A DNA stretch of 64,000 nucleotides from CAZNPL01 sp964574815 (GCA_964574815.1 CAZNPL010000006.1:62001-126000); one strand, 5' to 3'; positions 16,646 to 24,838 are shown, counted from the first letter of the stretch. Numbers and translations: made by a program. Notes: generated by a model not told the origin, from the letters alone.

Positions 16646-18331
16646 CTAGCCCGGCAGCAGGTCGCGATCAGCGCTGTGAACTCCGGCGATGGCCCGGCCC
16701 GAGATGTCGCCGGCAAAGTGCTCCCACTCGGGGTCCCAGGATACGGCCTCGGGCGTTGAGCAGGCGATCGATCGGCCCGTGCCGACGGTGCCGAGCGGAG
16801 ACAGACCCGTCGCCCGGTCGCGCACGAACTGGTCCTCGAAGAGCTCGCGCATCCAATACATCTCCGGATTGACCGGCGGGTCATGCGGGAAGCGGGAGGG
16901 CGCCTCGTCGAGCTGCCCGTGCCGCAGGCGGCGGACGGACTGCTCGCGTAATGCGTCCACCCAGTCGTAACCTACCCCGTCGGAGAACTGCTCCTTCTGC
17001 CGCCAGAGCGCTTCGTCCGGTATCCACGGATCACCGGGCGTATCGAAGGCCAGGCGCAGGAGAGCCTTTTCGACGCCATGTCGCGGTGAAAGATGCGGTC
17101 GGGCCATCCGCTCGACCGGGTCGATTGACATGACCAGATCGACGAATTCACGGTCGAGATAGGGAAAGCGGACCTCGAGCCCCCACGCCATCGGGGCTTT
17201 GTTGGCCCGCATGACGTCGTACTGGTGAAGGCGGGTTGTCTTGCGAACGGTCTCTTCGTGAAAGTCGGCAGGCGTGGGCGCTTTGTGGAAGTAGAGGTAC
17301 CCCCCGAGCATCTCATCGGACCCTTCGCCGGAAAGGACCATCTTGAAACCCTGTTCCTTGACGCGGCGGGCGAGCAGATAGGTGGGCACGGCGGTGCGGA
17401 TCTGCTGGTAACTCTCGAGGTGCATGACTACGGCCGGCAGGGCGTGCAGGGCTTCCTCCACCGTACAGGAGAACTCGTGATGCTCGGTACCGAGAAACTC
17501 GGCGACGCGGCGGGCTGGTCCGAGATCCGGGGCGCCTTCGAGTCCCAGCGCGAACGTGTGGACGGGACCGAACCCGGCCTCGCGGGCAAGGCGAACGACG
17601 ATGGCGGCAATGATGGATGAATCAACCCCGCCGGACAGCAGGACGCCCCACGGCACATCGGCCATGAGCCGTCTCTTGACGGCGCGGATCAGTGTTTCGC
17701 GGATAACTTTCAATTCGGCGAACTTGTTCGGTACGCGGCGTTCCCAGCGCGGCCGGTACCACTTTATTCGACGCATGCTGATTCCGTCGTGATGCCAAGC
17801 GTGACCGGGCGGCACGAGCTCGACGTGCTCGCAATCGTCGACCAAGGCCTTCATTTCCGAAGCGAACCAGACGGTTCCACTCGGGTGGCGGCCCATGTAG
17901 AGCGGGCAGATGCCGATGTGGTCCCGCGCCGCGATCCACGCGCCGGTCGCACGGTCGGCGGCCACGAACGCAAACTGGCCCTCCATGTCGTGCATGGCGC
18001 CCACACCTCGGACGGCCCAAAGCGGGCCGATGACGGCGCAGTCCGAGCGTGACCGAGGCAACCCGCTGAGTTGAGTACGGAGGGCTTCGTGGTTGTAGAC
18101 CTCGGCGTTGGCGGCCCAGACAAGCGAGCCGGCGGCGAAAGGCTGGGCACCGCCGGCGGGGTCAACAATCGCCAGGCGGCGATGGCCGATCCAGCCGGAC
18201 TCCCAGCCGATGGTCCCGCTGCCGTCGGGTCCGCGGTGCGAGAGACGGTCGAGCAGCATCCGGGCGCGCGGGGCCAACTTGGCGGCGGCTCCGGAGCGAT
18301 CAGCGTCGAGAACTGCAAGTATTCCACACAT
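16646..18331 (-). CDS. asnB: Glutamine-hydrolysing asparagine synthetase
   Basis: The start at 'MCGILAVLD' (ATG 18331, AAGGAAG upstream) places the class II glutaminase nucleophile at Cys2. 'RLSHRGPDG', 'GWIGHRRLAIVD' and 'AEVYNHEAL' are glutaminase-domain landmarks. 'LLSGGVDSSI' (PP-loop, residues ~232-240) opens the synthetase domain, followed by 'LSGEGSDEMLGGYLYF' and 'PYLDREFVDL'. At 561 residues it matches E. coli AsnB. It makes asparagine from aspartate, glutamine and ATP. A leader peptide rich in Asn codons and an attenuator precede it (separate entries), so expression is probably tuned to Asn-tRNA charging. First gene of a leftward nitrogen cluster. Confidence 0.96.
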   Translation of the reverse strand: MCGILAVLDADRSGAAAKLAPRARMLLDRLSHRGPDGSGTIGWESGWIGHRRLAIVDPAGGAQPFAAGSLVWAANAEVYNHEALRTQLSGLPRSRSDCAVIGPLWAVRGVGAMHDMEGQFAFVAADRATGAWIAARDHIGICPLYMGRHPSGTVWFASEMKALVDDCEHVELVPPGHAWHHDGISMRRIKWYRPRWERRVPNKFAELKVIRETLIRAVKRRLMADVPWGVLLSGGVDSSIIAAIVVRLAREAGFGPVHTFALGLEGAPDLGPARRVAEFLGTEHHEFSCTVEEALHALPAVVMHLESYQQIRTAVPTYLLARRVKEQGFKMVLSGEGSDEMLGGYLYFHKAPTPADFHEETVRKTTRLHQYDVMRANKAPMAWGLEVRFPYLDREFVDLVMSIDPVERMARPHLSPRHGVEKALLRLAFDTPGDPWIPDEALWRQKEQFSDGVGYDWVDALREQSVRRLRHGQLDEAPSRFPHDPPVNPEMYWMRELFEDQFVRDRATGLSPLGTVGTGRSIACSTPEAVSWDPEWEHFAGDISGRAIAGVHSADRDLLPG

Positions 18332-18392
18332 GACAGGCTTCCTTTCTTTCCGCGGCCTCGCACGGGTCGGGAGCCTGCCTGTGAGTGCAACC

Positions 18393-18425
18393 AAACAAAA
18401 AGGCCCCACCACCCGGCGGGGCCTT
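18393..18425 (-). terminator. asnB: Rho-independent terminator in the asnB leader (attenuator)
   Basis: On the minus strand AAGGCCCC (18425-18418), loop of ten bases, GGGGCCTT (18407-18400), then a T-run continuing TTTTTGTTT down to 18393. It lies ~70 bases upstream of the asnB start and downstream of the Asn-rich leader ORF, so it terminates transcription before asnB unless the antiterminator forms. Confidence 0.8.
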
Positions 18426-18460
18426 GCATTTCGAGCTATGTCAACGCGTTATGGCAAGGC
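18421..18460 (-). promoter_or_regulatory. asnB: asnB antiterminator: GCCTTGC pairs with GCAAGGC
   Basis: GCCTTGC (minus strand, 18460-18454, the last codons of the leader ORF) is perfectly complementary to GCAAGGC (18427-18421), which includes the 5' arm of the terminator. The two hairpins are mutually exclusive. A ribosome that reaches the leader stop codon (18451-18449) covers GCCTTGC and lets the terminator form; a ribosome stalled at the Asn codons 30-50 bases earlier leaves it free. A further hairpin CCGAATCC/GGATTCGG (18487-18480 / 18475-18468) overlaps Asn codon 16. Confidence 0.7.
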
Positions 18461-18529
18461 ATCTCCGCCGAATCCGTCCGGATTCGGATTAGCGTTGCTG
18501 TTCGGATTACCAAGCCAGAACGATCTCAT
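18449..18529 (-). CDS. Asn-rich leader peptide controlling asnB (26 residues)
   Basis: ATG at 18529-18527, TAA at 18451-18449. The peptide runs MRSFWLG, then Asn at residues 8, 10, 12, 14 and 16 alternating with Pro, Ser, Ala and Pro, then PDGFGGDALP. Five Asn codons in nine positions immediately ahead of an asparagine synthetase, followed by mutually exclusive antiterminator and terminator hairpins, is the layout of trpL/hisL-type attenuation, here for asparagine. A -10 box ends six bases before the ATG, so the message is probably leaderless and needs no ribosome binding site. The peptide itself likely has no other function. Confidence 0.8.
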   Translation of the reverse strand: MRSFWLGNPNSNANPNPDGFGGDALP

Positions 18530-18535
18530 GCCTCA

Positions 18536-18564
18536 ACTCTAGCCAACGTGTGCGCGGAGTTCAA
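18536..18564 (-). promoter_or_regulatory. asnB: Promoter of the asnB leader transcript
   Basis: Minus strand: TTGAAC (18564-18559), 17-base spacer, TAGAGT (18541-18536). The first transcribed base is predicted at 18529, the A of the leader ATG. Confidence 0.6.
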
Positions 18565-18740
18565 GCCTTTTGTCGTTTCTATCGACCCGATTTTCGGCCG
18601 GCTGTAACCTCGTTGGGGAGGGGTCGATTTCAACCGCGTGCCGCGATGAACCGCGGCAAAGTCTTGATTGGCAGGCAAGCCGCCCGCGGCACCCGCCCGA
18701 ATTATGATGGATGCCGGGGCTGCCGGTATTGCACCGGCGT

Positions 18741-18769
18741 TTGCGGGCGGTCGGGCAATTGCTTATGAT
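18741..18769 (+). promoter_or_regulatory. Candidate promoter for the phosphodiesterase-family gene
   Basis: TTGCGG (18741-18746), 17-base spacer, TATGAT (18764-18769); predicted transcript start about 18776, ~70 bases before the ATG at 18848. No ORF is supportable in 18570-18740 between this promoter and the asnB leader promoter. Confidence 0.5.
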
Positions 18770-18847
18770 TTTCACAGCGGCATATGGGGTGCGCGGGGGC
18801 CGCTTGTGGATGGATGACCTTGTGATTGATAGCGTGGGTGTGGTTCT

Positions 18848-20539
18848 ATGACTCTCGGCGCGGATGCGACGATCGGCGAGGCGCCAGCTTCGGTTAAGAC
18901 GTATCGCGAACTGCCGGCGGTGGCCGAAAAAGTGATGATCATCGGGCTGGACGGGGCGACCTTTGACGTCCTGAATCCCATGATGGAGTCAGGCCGGATG
19001 CCCTGCCTGAAGGCGTTTATCGAGCGCGGAACCTCAGGCGTGCTCGAGTCGACGCGGCCGCCGATTACGCCGGCGGCTTGGACGACGTTCATGACCGGCA
19101 AAACGCCCGGGACGCATGGCATTGTGGACTTCGAGCGTTACGACGTTCACACCAACAAACTCACCTTCAACAGCACAAGAACCCTGCGGAACACGCGAAC
19201 ACTTTGGGAGATCCTGGGCGACAAGGGGTTGAAGGTCGGGGCGATCAACGTGCCGATGACCTACCCCCCGAGACGGGTTAACGGCTTCATGATCAGCGGG
19301 TTCGAGACTCCGGGGTTGCACACCGAGTTCACCTATCCGGCTTCGCTGAAAGATGAACTGCTGAAACGCTGGCCGGACTACTCGTTCCGGTCGAAGTGGC
19401 GGCGGACGACGGTCGGGCGGGGGCGGCCGCTGGCCCGGAACCTGCGGGCGATTTGTGACAGCTTCTGGACGGGGGCGGAGGTGACGCGGTTCTGCGGCGA
19501 TCGGTTCGGGTGGGATGTGCTCACGATTGTCTACAAGCTTGTGGACAACCTGCAGCACAAAGCATGGAAGTATCTGGATCCGCGGTTCAACGGGCGATAC
19601 GCCAAGCAGGCCGCGATGGTGGCGGACAGCTTTCGGGCGCTGGACGACGCGCTGGCCGATCTGCTCGAGTACGCCGACACGCACGACGCCACCGTCCTGA
19701 TCATGTCGGACCATGGTCACGGCAGCCTGGAGGGCAAGGCCCAGCCGAACCTTCTGCTGAAGAAGTGGGGATACATGAAGATCAAGTCCGGGCCGGCGCA
19801 GTCGCGGACGCGCGCGAAACATGTGTTGAATCATGCGCTGCAGCGGAAACGGAACCGGTTCGCGCGCGAGAACCAGATCGAAAAGGACGTGGCCGTTGAC
19901 TTCTCGCGTACGCGGGCGTGCGTGATGCACGCGGGGATGAGCGGGTTCCTGTACATCAACCTCAAGGGGCGGCAGCCGACGGGGATCGTCGAGCCGGCGG
20001 ATTACGAGCCGCTGCGCGAGGAGCTGAAGGAGCGGTTCGAGCATCTCAAGGCCGTCGATCCATGGGGGCGTATCGTCAACCTGTTTACTGAAGTACACAA
20101 GCCGGAAGAACTCTACGGGCGCAACCGTGAGGAGTGCCCGTGGATGCCGGATCTTCTGCTGGTTCCGGCAGACGGGCTCTCGGTGGTGCGGAGGATCCGC
20201 GGATCGAAACCGGTTCGGTGGCTGTCGCGGCGGAAGATCGAGGGGACCCACCGGCTCCAGGGCATGCTGGCGGCCGCGGGTAACGGCATCCCCGCCGGAA
20301 GGACGGCGCACGCGAAGATCGTGGACGCGGCACCCACGATTCTGGCCATGATGGGTCTGCGCGTGCCGGACGACATGGAGGGACGTGTCGTCACGGGCCT
20401 GTTCGAAACGCCAATTCCGTACGAAACCGAGCCGGCCTCTGAAACGTCCGGTGCAATCGGGGTCGAAGAGGACGTCTACTCGGAAGAGGAGCAACGGATA
20501 CTCACCGAACGCCTCGCGGATCTCGGATACCTGGAGTGA
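18848..20539 (+). CDS. Alkaline phosphatase superfamily protein (type I phosphodiesterase/nucleotide pyrophosphatase-like)
   Basis: 'KVMIIGLDGATFDVLNPM' supplies the first metal-binding Asp. 'STRPPITPAAWTTFMTGKTPGTHGI' supplies the nucleophile Thr/Ser region. 'VLIMSDHGHGSLEGK' carries the Asp-His metal ligands of the alkaline-phosphatase/phosphodiesterase fold, and a late 'GTHRLQGMLAAAG' supplies another His. Such proteins hydrolyse phosphodiesters, pyrophosphates or phosphoglycerol; the substrate here is unknown. There is no signal peptide, so it is probably cytoplasmic or faces the inner side. The ATG has no obvious ribosome binding site. Residues 1-28 precede the fold and may be shorter in reality. 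Convergent with the VKOR-DsbA gene. Confidence 0.85.
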   Translation: MTLGADATIGEAPASVKTYRELPAVAEKVMIIGLDGATFDVLNPMMESGRMPCLKAFIERGTSGVLESTRPPITPAAWTTFMTGKTPGTHGIVDFERYDVHTNKLTFNSTRTLRNTRTLWEILGDKGLKVGAINVPMTYPPRRVNGFMISGFETPGLHTEFTYPASLKDELLKRWPDYSFRSKWRRTTVGRGRPLARNLRAICDSFWTGAEVTRFCGDRFGWDVLTIVYKLVDNLQHKAWKYLDPRFNGRYAKQAAMVADSFRALDDALADLLEYADTHDATVLIMSDHGHGSLEGKAQPNLLLKKWGYMKIKSGPAQSRTRAKHVLNHALQRKRNRFARENQIEKDVAVDFSRTRACVMHAGMSGFLYINLKGRQPTGIVEPADYEPLREELKERFEHLKAVDPWGRIVNLFTEVHKPEELYGRNREECPWMPDLLLVPADGLSVVRRIRGSKPVRWLSRRKIEGTHRLQGMLAAAGNGIPAGRTAHAKIVDAAPTILAMMGLRVPDDMEGRVVTGLFETPIPYETEPASETSGAIGVEEDVYSEEEQRILTERLADLGYLE

Positions 20540-20561
20540 CGTTCGGCCGGCCGTCTGCGGA

Positions 20562-21884
20562 TCACCTCCTGCGATGTTCTCTGGCCCATTCGTGCCGCTT
20601 CAACTGACCCAACAGGCGCCAGAAAGCCGGAACGCCGCGGGCCAATCCCCCGACTTCGCGTCCGTCGAGAAAGACGGCCGGCGTGCCGCGCACACCGACG
20701 GACCGGCCTTGTTCGACGTCCTCGCGGATGCGCTGAGTCACGATCTCGGAATTCATGTCGTCCACGAATCGCTCGGGGTCAAGACCGAGTTCGGCTGCGA
20801 ACTCTCGCGGTTCGAGTTCGCGCAATCTATCTTGCTGTTCGAAAAGGGCGTCGTGCGCCTCCCAGAACTTCTTGCTGCCGCCCTGCATGCGGGCGGCTTC
20901 TGCGAACCGAGCGGCCTTGCACGAGTAGGGATGGACGGCGGCTCTGCTGTAACGGTTGCAGTCCGGCGATAGCGGGTAGTGCTTGAAAACGACACGCAGC
21001 ACCCCGCCGAAGTTCGGCCGGTACCTGCTTTCGAAGGCTTGCGCGAACTTTCCACAGTGACCACACTCGAAGTCGCTCCAGATCACCATGAGCGGCCCGT
21101 CAGGGCGTCCTCCGTGAATCGGGTCGTCCGGACGGAGTTCGATGTCGCGCGGCGTCGCCTGTTGATACATGGCCACCAGGGCCTGGGCGCTTTCCTGAAC
21201 TTCCTCGACGACCTCCTTCATCCGAGCCTGCTGGCCAAGCAATTGCCTGATACGCAGGTTCTGGTTGATCGCGCCGACGATCATGACGCCGAGGGAGACG
21301 GTCGCGAAGGCCAGCCGGAACGTCGGGTGGCGACGCACGATTCTCGGCGCGACCTGCCCGGCCCCCACTTCGTCCGGCGCGGAGATTCGTGCCGCGCGTG
21401 CACGCGGCCACAATAGCACATTCACCACAAGCAAAAGTGTGTTGATGATGTGCGTGGCCACACACAAGGGGCACCAGACGTCGAGGTCGAAGGCCATCAG
21501 TATGGTAAAAACGAGCGAGCCGACCATACCCAGCGCGTTCATGCCGATCGGGATCAGATGCCACATACGCCCGTTGCGCGCCGGTCGACCGATGATGACG
21601 AACCACACGAGGAGAATGACGAAGTAGGCCATGCCCAAACCCGCCACGGGATAGTGGACCGTGCCCTTGGGTTCCGAGTCGGACTTGGGCGGAATCCACG
21701 CCCATCGGCTGGCGAGGACCTGGTCGCAACTTACTCTGCCACCCGCTTCGGGTTCGCAGACGGCGTCCACCCAGGCGGGGGCCTTGGTCGAGACGAAATG
21801 CTTGCCCAGGAGTAACCAGCTGGCATACGCACCGGAGAGCGAGAGCACAATGGCGAGGACGACCCAGACCTTGGTCCAATTCAT
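20562..21884 (-). CDS. VKOR-DsbA fusion: membrane vitamin K epoxide reductase domain plus thioredoxin-fold domain
   Basis: Start ATG 21884 follows GGAGAAGG. Residues ~1-165 form the VKOR four/five-helix domain with the loop cysteines Cys43 and Cys53 and the quinone-site 'CPLC' (138-141). After a further membrane helix (~190-207) and a coiled linker, a DsbA-like domain carries 'CGHC' (274-277) and the cis-Pro 'GTPAVF'. In bacteria VKOR re-oxidises DsbA-like proteins with quinone; here both partners are one chain, so the protein forms disulfides in exported proteins. Preceded 87 bases upstream by a sugar-binding lipoprotein gene in the same direction. Confidence 0.92.
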   Translation of the reverse strand: MNWTKVWVVLAIVLSLSGAYASWLLLGKHFVSTKAPAWVDAVCEPEAGGRVSCDQVLASRWAWIPPKSDSEPKGTVHYPVAGLGMAYFVILLVWFVIIGRPARNGRMWHLIPIGMNALGMVGSLVFTILMAFDLDVWCPLCVATHIINTLLLVVNVLLWPRARAARISAPDEVGAGQVAPRIVRRHPTFRLAFATVSLGVMIVGAINQNLRIRQLLGQQARMKEVVEEVQESAQALVAMYQQATPRDIELRPDDPIHGGRPDGPLMVIWSDFECGHCGKFAQAFESRYRPNFGGVLRVVFKHYPLSPDCNRYSRAAVHPYSCKAARFAEAARMQGGSKKFWEAHDALFEQQDRLRELEPREFAAELGLDPERFVDDMNSEIVTQRIREDVEQGRSVGVRGTPAVFLDGREVGGLARGVPAFWRLLGQLKRHEWAREHRRR

Positions 21885-21970
21885 GATGATCACCTTCTCC
21901 TGACGCCCGCCAGGCATTGGCAGCCTGGGAGCCTTGGTGCGGGGCACGTTATCCGAGCGGCGCCTGGATG

Positions 21971-22999
21971 TCATTCGGGATGCGAATCTGTTGCGCGGCC
22001 GTTAAGGGGTATCTCGGTTTGCGTCGCGCCGGACGCTTTCATCCGTCGATCGAACTCGGCCCAGTCTTGTGCCAGAACCGTCTCGATCGGCACGCTGCGG
22101 ACGTCCACCGCGCGGGAGGCGCCGACAATCGCCTTCGCGCAGGCCGTCACGGCGAGTTCTACCATGCGATCATAGCGCGGGACCACAAGGGCGTGAACGC
22201 TGCCGTCAAGAATCCGGGCCCGGCAATCGGGAGCAGGATCGGCGGCGATGAGCCGGCAGCGCGGCGGGACGAGAGCCGCCGGGTCGGCGTGCGACCTGAG
22301 CGGCCAACTCCCCATCACAGCCCAGCCTGCCAGTCTCGGGTAGCGGGCTGTCGTGTCGCGGATGATCCGCTCGGCCGCTGACGGGTCTCCTCCGCAGTCG
22401 AGTGCGAGGATCGCCTCGATGCCGGAATATGCTTCCAGGCGGTTCTTGAAGGCAAGATGCCGCCGCGTCCATGGGCGACCGAGGACATCCGCGTGCAGCA
22501 CGGCAATCTGCCCCTCGCCTTCGACCGCCTCCGCCAGAGCGTCGGCGATTTTGTGCCCGATAAGCTGTTCGTCGTGGCCGACATGCATGTAGGCCTCTTC
22601 GGATGAGATGGGGGACATCATCGTCACGACCCGCACGCCCGTAACAGCAACTTGCTTGAGCGGCAAGCTCAATGCATCGGGATCTGAAACCTGGACGCAC
22701 AGTGCCTGGATTCCTTCTTGAGACAGCCGGCGTATCAGCTCAACCTGATCGTTGGCCGTGCTCCTTTTCGGGGCGTCGGCATGCACAGCCAGATTGAAAG
22801 AGCCGAGGCTTTCGCCAGCGGAGGTAGCCGCTGCGCTCAACCAGGGCCATTTTGGATCGTCGCGCCCTGTTCCCACCACAACGATCACGCCCTTGGGCGG
22901 CTGCCTGGCTCCTGAGGTATCCTCCCTGCATGCTGACGTGGCAGCGATGGCGAGGCCGGCTACCAAGAGCCCGCCGCGGATGAACCTGAATCTGGACAT
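21971..22999 (-). CDS. Periplasmic sugar-binding-type lipoprotein (ribose/LacI-like substrate-binding fold)
   Basis: A lipoprotein signal peptide with 'AATSAC' (Cys ~24) is followed by the two-lobe periplasmic binding protein fold: 'GVIVVVGTGRDDPKWP', 'QVELIRRLSQEGIQALCVQ', 'VRVVTMMSPIS', 'HVGHDEQLIGHKIADALAE' and 'AVLHADVLGRPW'. These match ribose/xylose-type (RbsB) substrate-binding proteins. No ABC permease or ATPase gene is adjacent, so it may be an orphan receptor or depend on a distant transporter. Ligand unknown. Confidence 0.85.
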   Translation of the reverse strand: MSRFRFIRGGLLVAGLAIAATSACREDTSGARQPPKGVIVVVGTGRDDPKWPWLSAAATSAGESLGSFNLAVHADAPKRSTANDQVELIRRLSQEGIQALCVQVSDPDALSLPLKQVAVTGVRVVTMMSPISSEEAYMHVGHDEQLIGHKIADALAEAVEGEGQIAVLHADVLGRPWTRRHLAFKNRLEAYSGIEAILALDCGGDPSAAERIIRDTTARYPRLAGWAVMGSWPLRSHADPAALVPPRCRLIAADPAPDCRARILDGSVHALVVPRYDRMVELAVTACAKAIVGASRAVDVRSVPIETVLAQDWAEFDRRMKASGATQTEIPLNGRATDSHPE

Positions 23000-23274
23000 G
23001 GCGCAACTCCCCGGGCGACCGCAGCCTTGACCAACCTGCGATTGGCCAGAGTTGCGGCAGGGGCAGGCTATCGGCGAGGACCAGCGGGTTCAACGGCGAG
23101 AGCTGGCCGGAGGTCTGCGCGCCGTCATCGCGAGGGAAACCCTCAAACGCGATCAACCGATTGATAACGGTGGGCGACGGTGCGAGCAGCTGCGCCGGTG
23201 CCCGTCTGCCAAGGGATTTCGGAGGGCACGCGGTTCTGCGGCCTTGCGGAGGGGCGGAAGGGCAATTACCGCCC

Positions 23275-23305
23275 TTGCATCGCGACGCGGTTCGCGAGAT
23301 AATAT
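23275..23305 (+). promoter_or_regulatory. Candidate promoter for the zinc-ribbon coiled-coil gene
   Basis: TTGCAT (23275-23280), 19-base spacer, TAATAT (23300-23305) within an AT-rich block in otherwise GC-rich DNA. Just upstream is a GGGCGG / CCGCCC inverted repeat (about 23252-23274). The rest of the 363-base interval 23000-23362 shows no gene. Confidence 0.4.
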
Positions 23306-23362
23306 ATTATGCGGGGTGCTGATGCCTCGCGGGAAACACTCGGCCTGACCACGGGAGGTTTC

Positions 23363-24106
23363 ATGAGCGCTATTCTTGACGCTCTCAGCGGGCTTCAAGA
23401 CATCCAACGACAAATCGCGGCGATCCAGATGAAGGCCAACGCCAAACGCCGCAAGATCCGTTTTCAAAAGCGCGCCGTTCAACAGCAGGACGACCAGATC
23501 GAGCAGAAGGAGGCGGAGATCCGGGAATACCAGATCGAAGTCGACCGCCTGGATCTCGATTTGAAAGCTCGGGAGGAAGTGCTTCAAAAGCACAGAGAAG
23601 CCCTCAATCGGGCCAAATCCAACAAAGAGTACGCGGCCATTCTGACGTGCATCAACACCGAGAAGGCCGACAGCGCGAAACTCGAAGGGCGGCAACTTCA
23701 GGTGATGACAGAGCTTGAGGATCGGCGGCGGGAAGCCGACAAACTCATCGCCGAACGCGAGCAACTCGTCGAGCGGGTCAAGGCTGCCGAACGCGACCTC
23801 CAGGAGTACCTCGAGGAAACGAAGGCGGAACTCGAGCGGCTGCAAGAGGAACGATCCTCGGCGGCGGAGACCGTCCCGGCGACGGCGCTGGCGGCATTCG
23901 AGCGCGTTGCGGACAAGCACGAGGGCGAGGCACTGGCCGAAGTCGTCGTTCTCAACCCGAAGCGCGACGAATACATCTGTGGCGGTTGCAACATGGCCCT
24001 GCCGCTGGAGACGGTGCTGAGCATCCGAACGCGCGACGAGCTTCAAGTCTGCCCCTCTTGCGGCAGGATTCTGCATCTTGACGCCGCCAGCGGAATCGCT
24101 CGCTGA
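23363..24106 (+). CDS. C4-type zinc-ribbon coiled-coil protein (CdsZ-like, former DUF164)
   Basis: ATG 23363 follows GGGAGG. Residues ~1-175 are a long charged coiled coil ('QIEQKEAEIREYQIEVDRL', 'LVERVKAAERDLQEYLEET'). The C-terminus has a zinc ribbon with 'CGGCNMALP' and 'CPSCGRILHL'. This is the architecture of the zf-RING_7/C4-type family; Chlamydia and Bacteroidetes members (CdsZ) have been linked to regulation or secretion. It probably binds nucleic acid or a protein partner through the ribbon. 247 residues, complete. Confidence 0.88.
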   Translation: MSAILDALSGLQDIQRQIAAIQMKANAKRRKIRFQKRAVQQQDDQIEQKEAEIREYQIEVDRLDLDLKAREEVLQKHREALNRAKSNKEYAAILTCINTEKADSAKLEGRQLQVMTELEDRRREADKLIAEREQLVERVKAAERDLQEYLEETKAELERLQEERSSAAETVPATALAAFERVADKHEGEALAEVVVLNPKRDEYICGGCNMALPLETVLSIRTRDELQVCPSCGRILHLDAASGIAR

Positions 24107-24125
24107 ATCAAGCAGCGAACGCTCG

Positions 24126-24162
24126 AAAAAACGAGTCTGATGCCGGTGCGCCCGCATCAGAC
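24126..24162 (-). terminator. Leftward Rho-independent terminator
   Basis: Perfect nine-pair hairpin, plus-strand GTCTGATGC (24135-24143) and GCATCAGAC (24154-24162), loop of ten. On the minus strand it is followed by TCG then six T (24131-24126). It stands 20 bases past the end of the rightward zinc-ribbon gene and requires a transcript coming from the right, where no protein gene is evident. Confidence 0.65.
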
Positions 24163-24221
24163 GACCCCCCCTATCGCGATCGGCTGTTTACTCAGAAGCT
24201 CCCGGTTGCCCCTTTATGTAG

Positions 24222-24300
24222 TGGTGGAGACCTCAGGGCACACAACATAAGTGCGGTACCGCGGCGGTCGGAGCACCCGAGGAGTCTGTGTGATCCACCA
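24222..24300 (-). ncRNA. Candidate structured small RNA core
   Basis: TGGTGGA (24222-24228) pairs with TCCACCA (24294-24300). Inside, GACCTCAGGG (24229-24238) is nearly complementary to CCCGAGGAGTC (24276-24286), and GTGC (24251-24254) pairs with GCAC (24273-24276). CACACA (24239-24244) could pair with TGTGTG (24287-24292) as a crossing or alternative helix. A leftward terminator lies 60 bases beyond. I could not match it to 6S, RNase P, SRP or tmRNA signatures. Strand is inferred from the terminator only. Confidence 0.35.
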
Positions 24301-24838
24301 AAAGAGCCCCGAGATTTGGCAAACGCCTCTACCGTTTCCCCGTCATGACCGATAACGTCTTACGTACCTGTGGTCGTTTGCGGGCGCGTGCCGGGGACGA
24401 CGTTGTGAGGCCTTGGTGTGCCGGAGCGAGTGGATGAAACGCCCGATTGGCCTCGGCGAACCGCGCAACGGCGCCATGGGTGCAGAGGCCGCCGGGCTGG
24501 CGCAGAAGCGAGTCAGCTGCAAGGCTGGCCGCAGGAAGGCCAAGCGTACGATCCGGCGCTGGGCTCGGCGGCTTGCCGGCGCTATGGTTGAAGCAAAGCG
24601 AAACCGCGCTGTCGAAGCATGGATTGAAAGGACAACTAAGCCGATTGATTATGGTCGGGTGAAGGATTGGGCCTCGGCCCGGACGGGATCGAGGCACGAG
24701 GTTGGCTTCTTGTGCGGATGGATCCGGCTCGGAACGCGTTAAGTACGGGCAGGCCTTCGGGCCGTGGTCAAGGGAATAGCTGCAATCGGCCGTCGGCCTC
24801 GGGCCGGCGTACAACGGGAAGTTCACGGAGTCTCATCG

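Larger units (their letters stand above)
24107..24838. other. 730-base non-coding interval with structured RNA signals
   Basis: The ORFs on either strand (24413-24742 plus, 24329-24826 minus) have no domain, biased Arg/Pro composition and no good starts, so I do not call them genes. The left third holds a leftward terminator and a strongly self-complementary core (separate entries). Confidence 0.5.

Noticed and set aside
24413..24742. 109-codon plus-strand ORF in the 24.1-24.8 kb gap
   Set aside because: Arg/Ala-biased, no ribosome site, no domain, overlaps an equally long minus-strand frame; looks like GC-rich noise.
24329..24826. 165-codon minus-strand ORF in the same gap
   Set aside because: Pro/Ser/Arg-biased with scattered Cys and no motif or good start; treated as non-coding.
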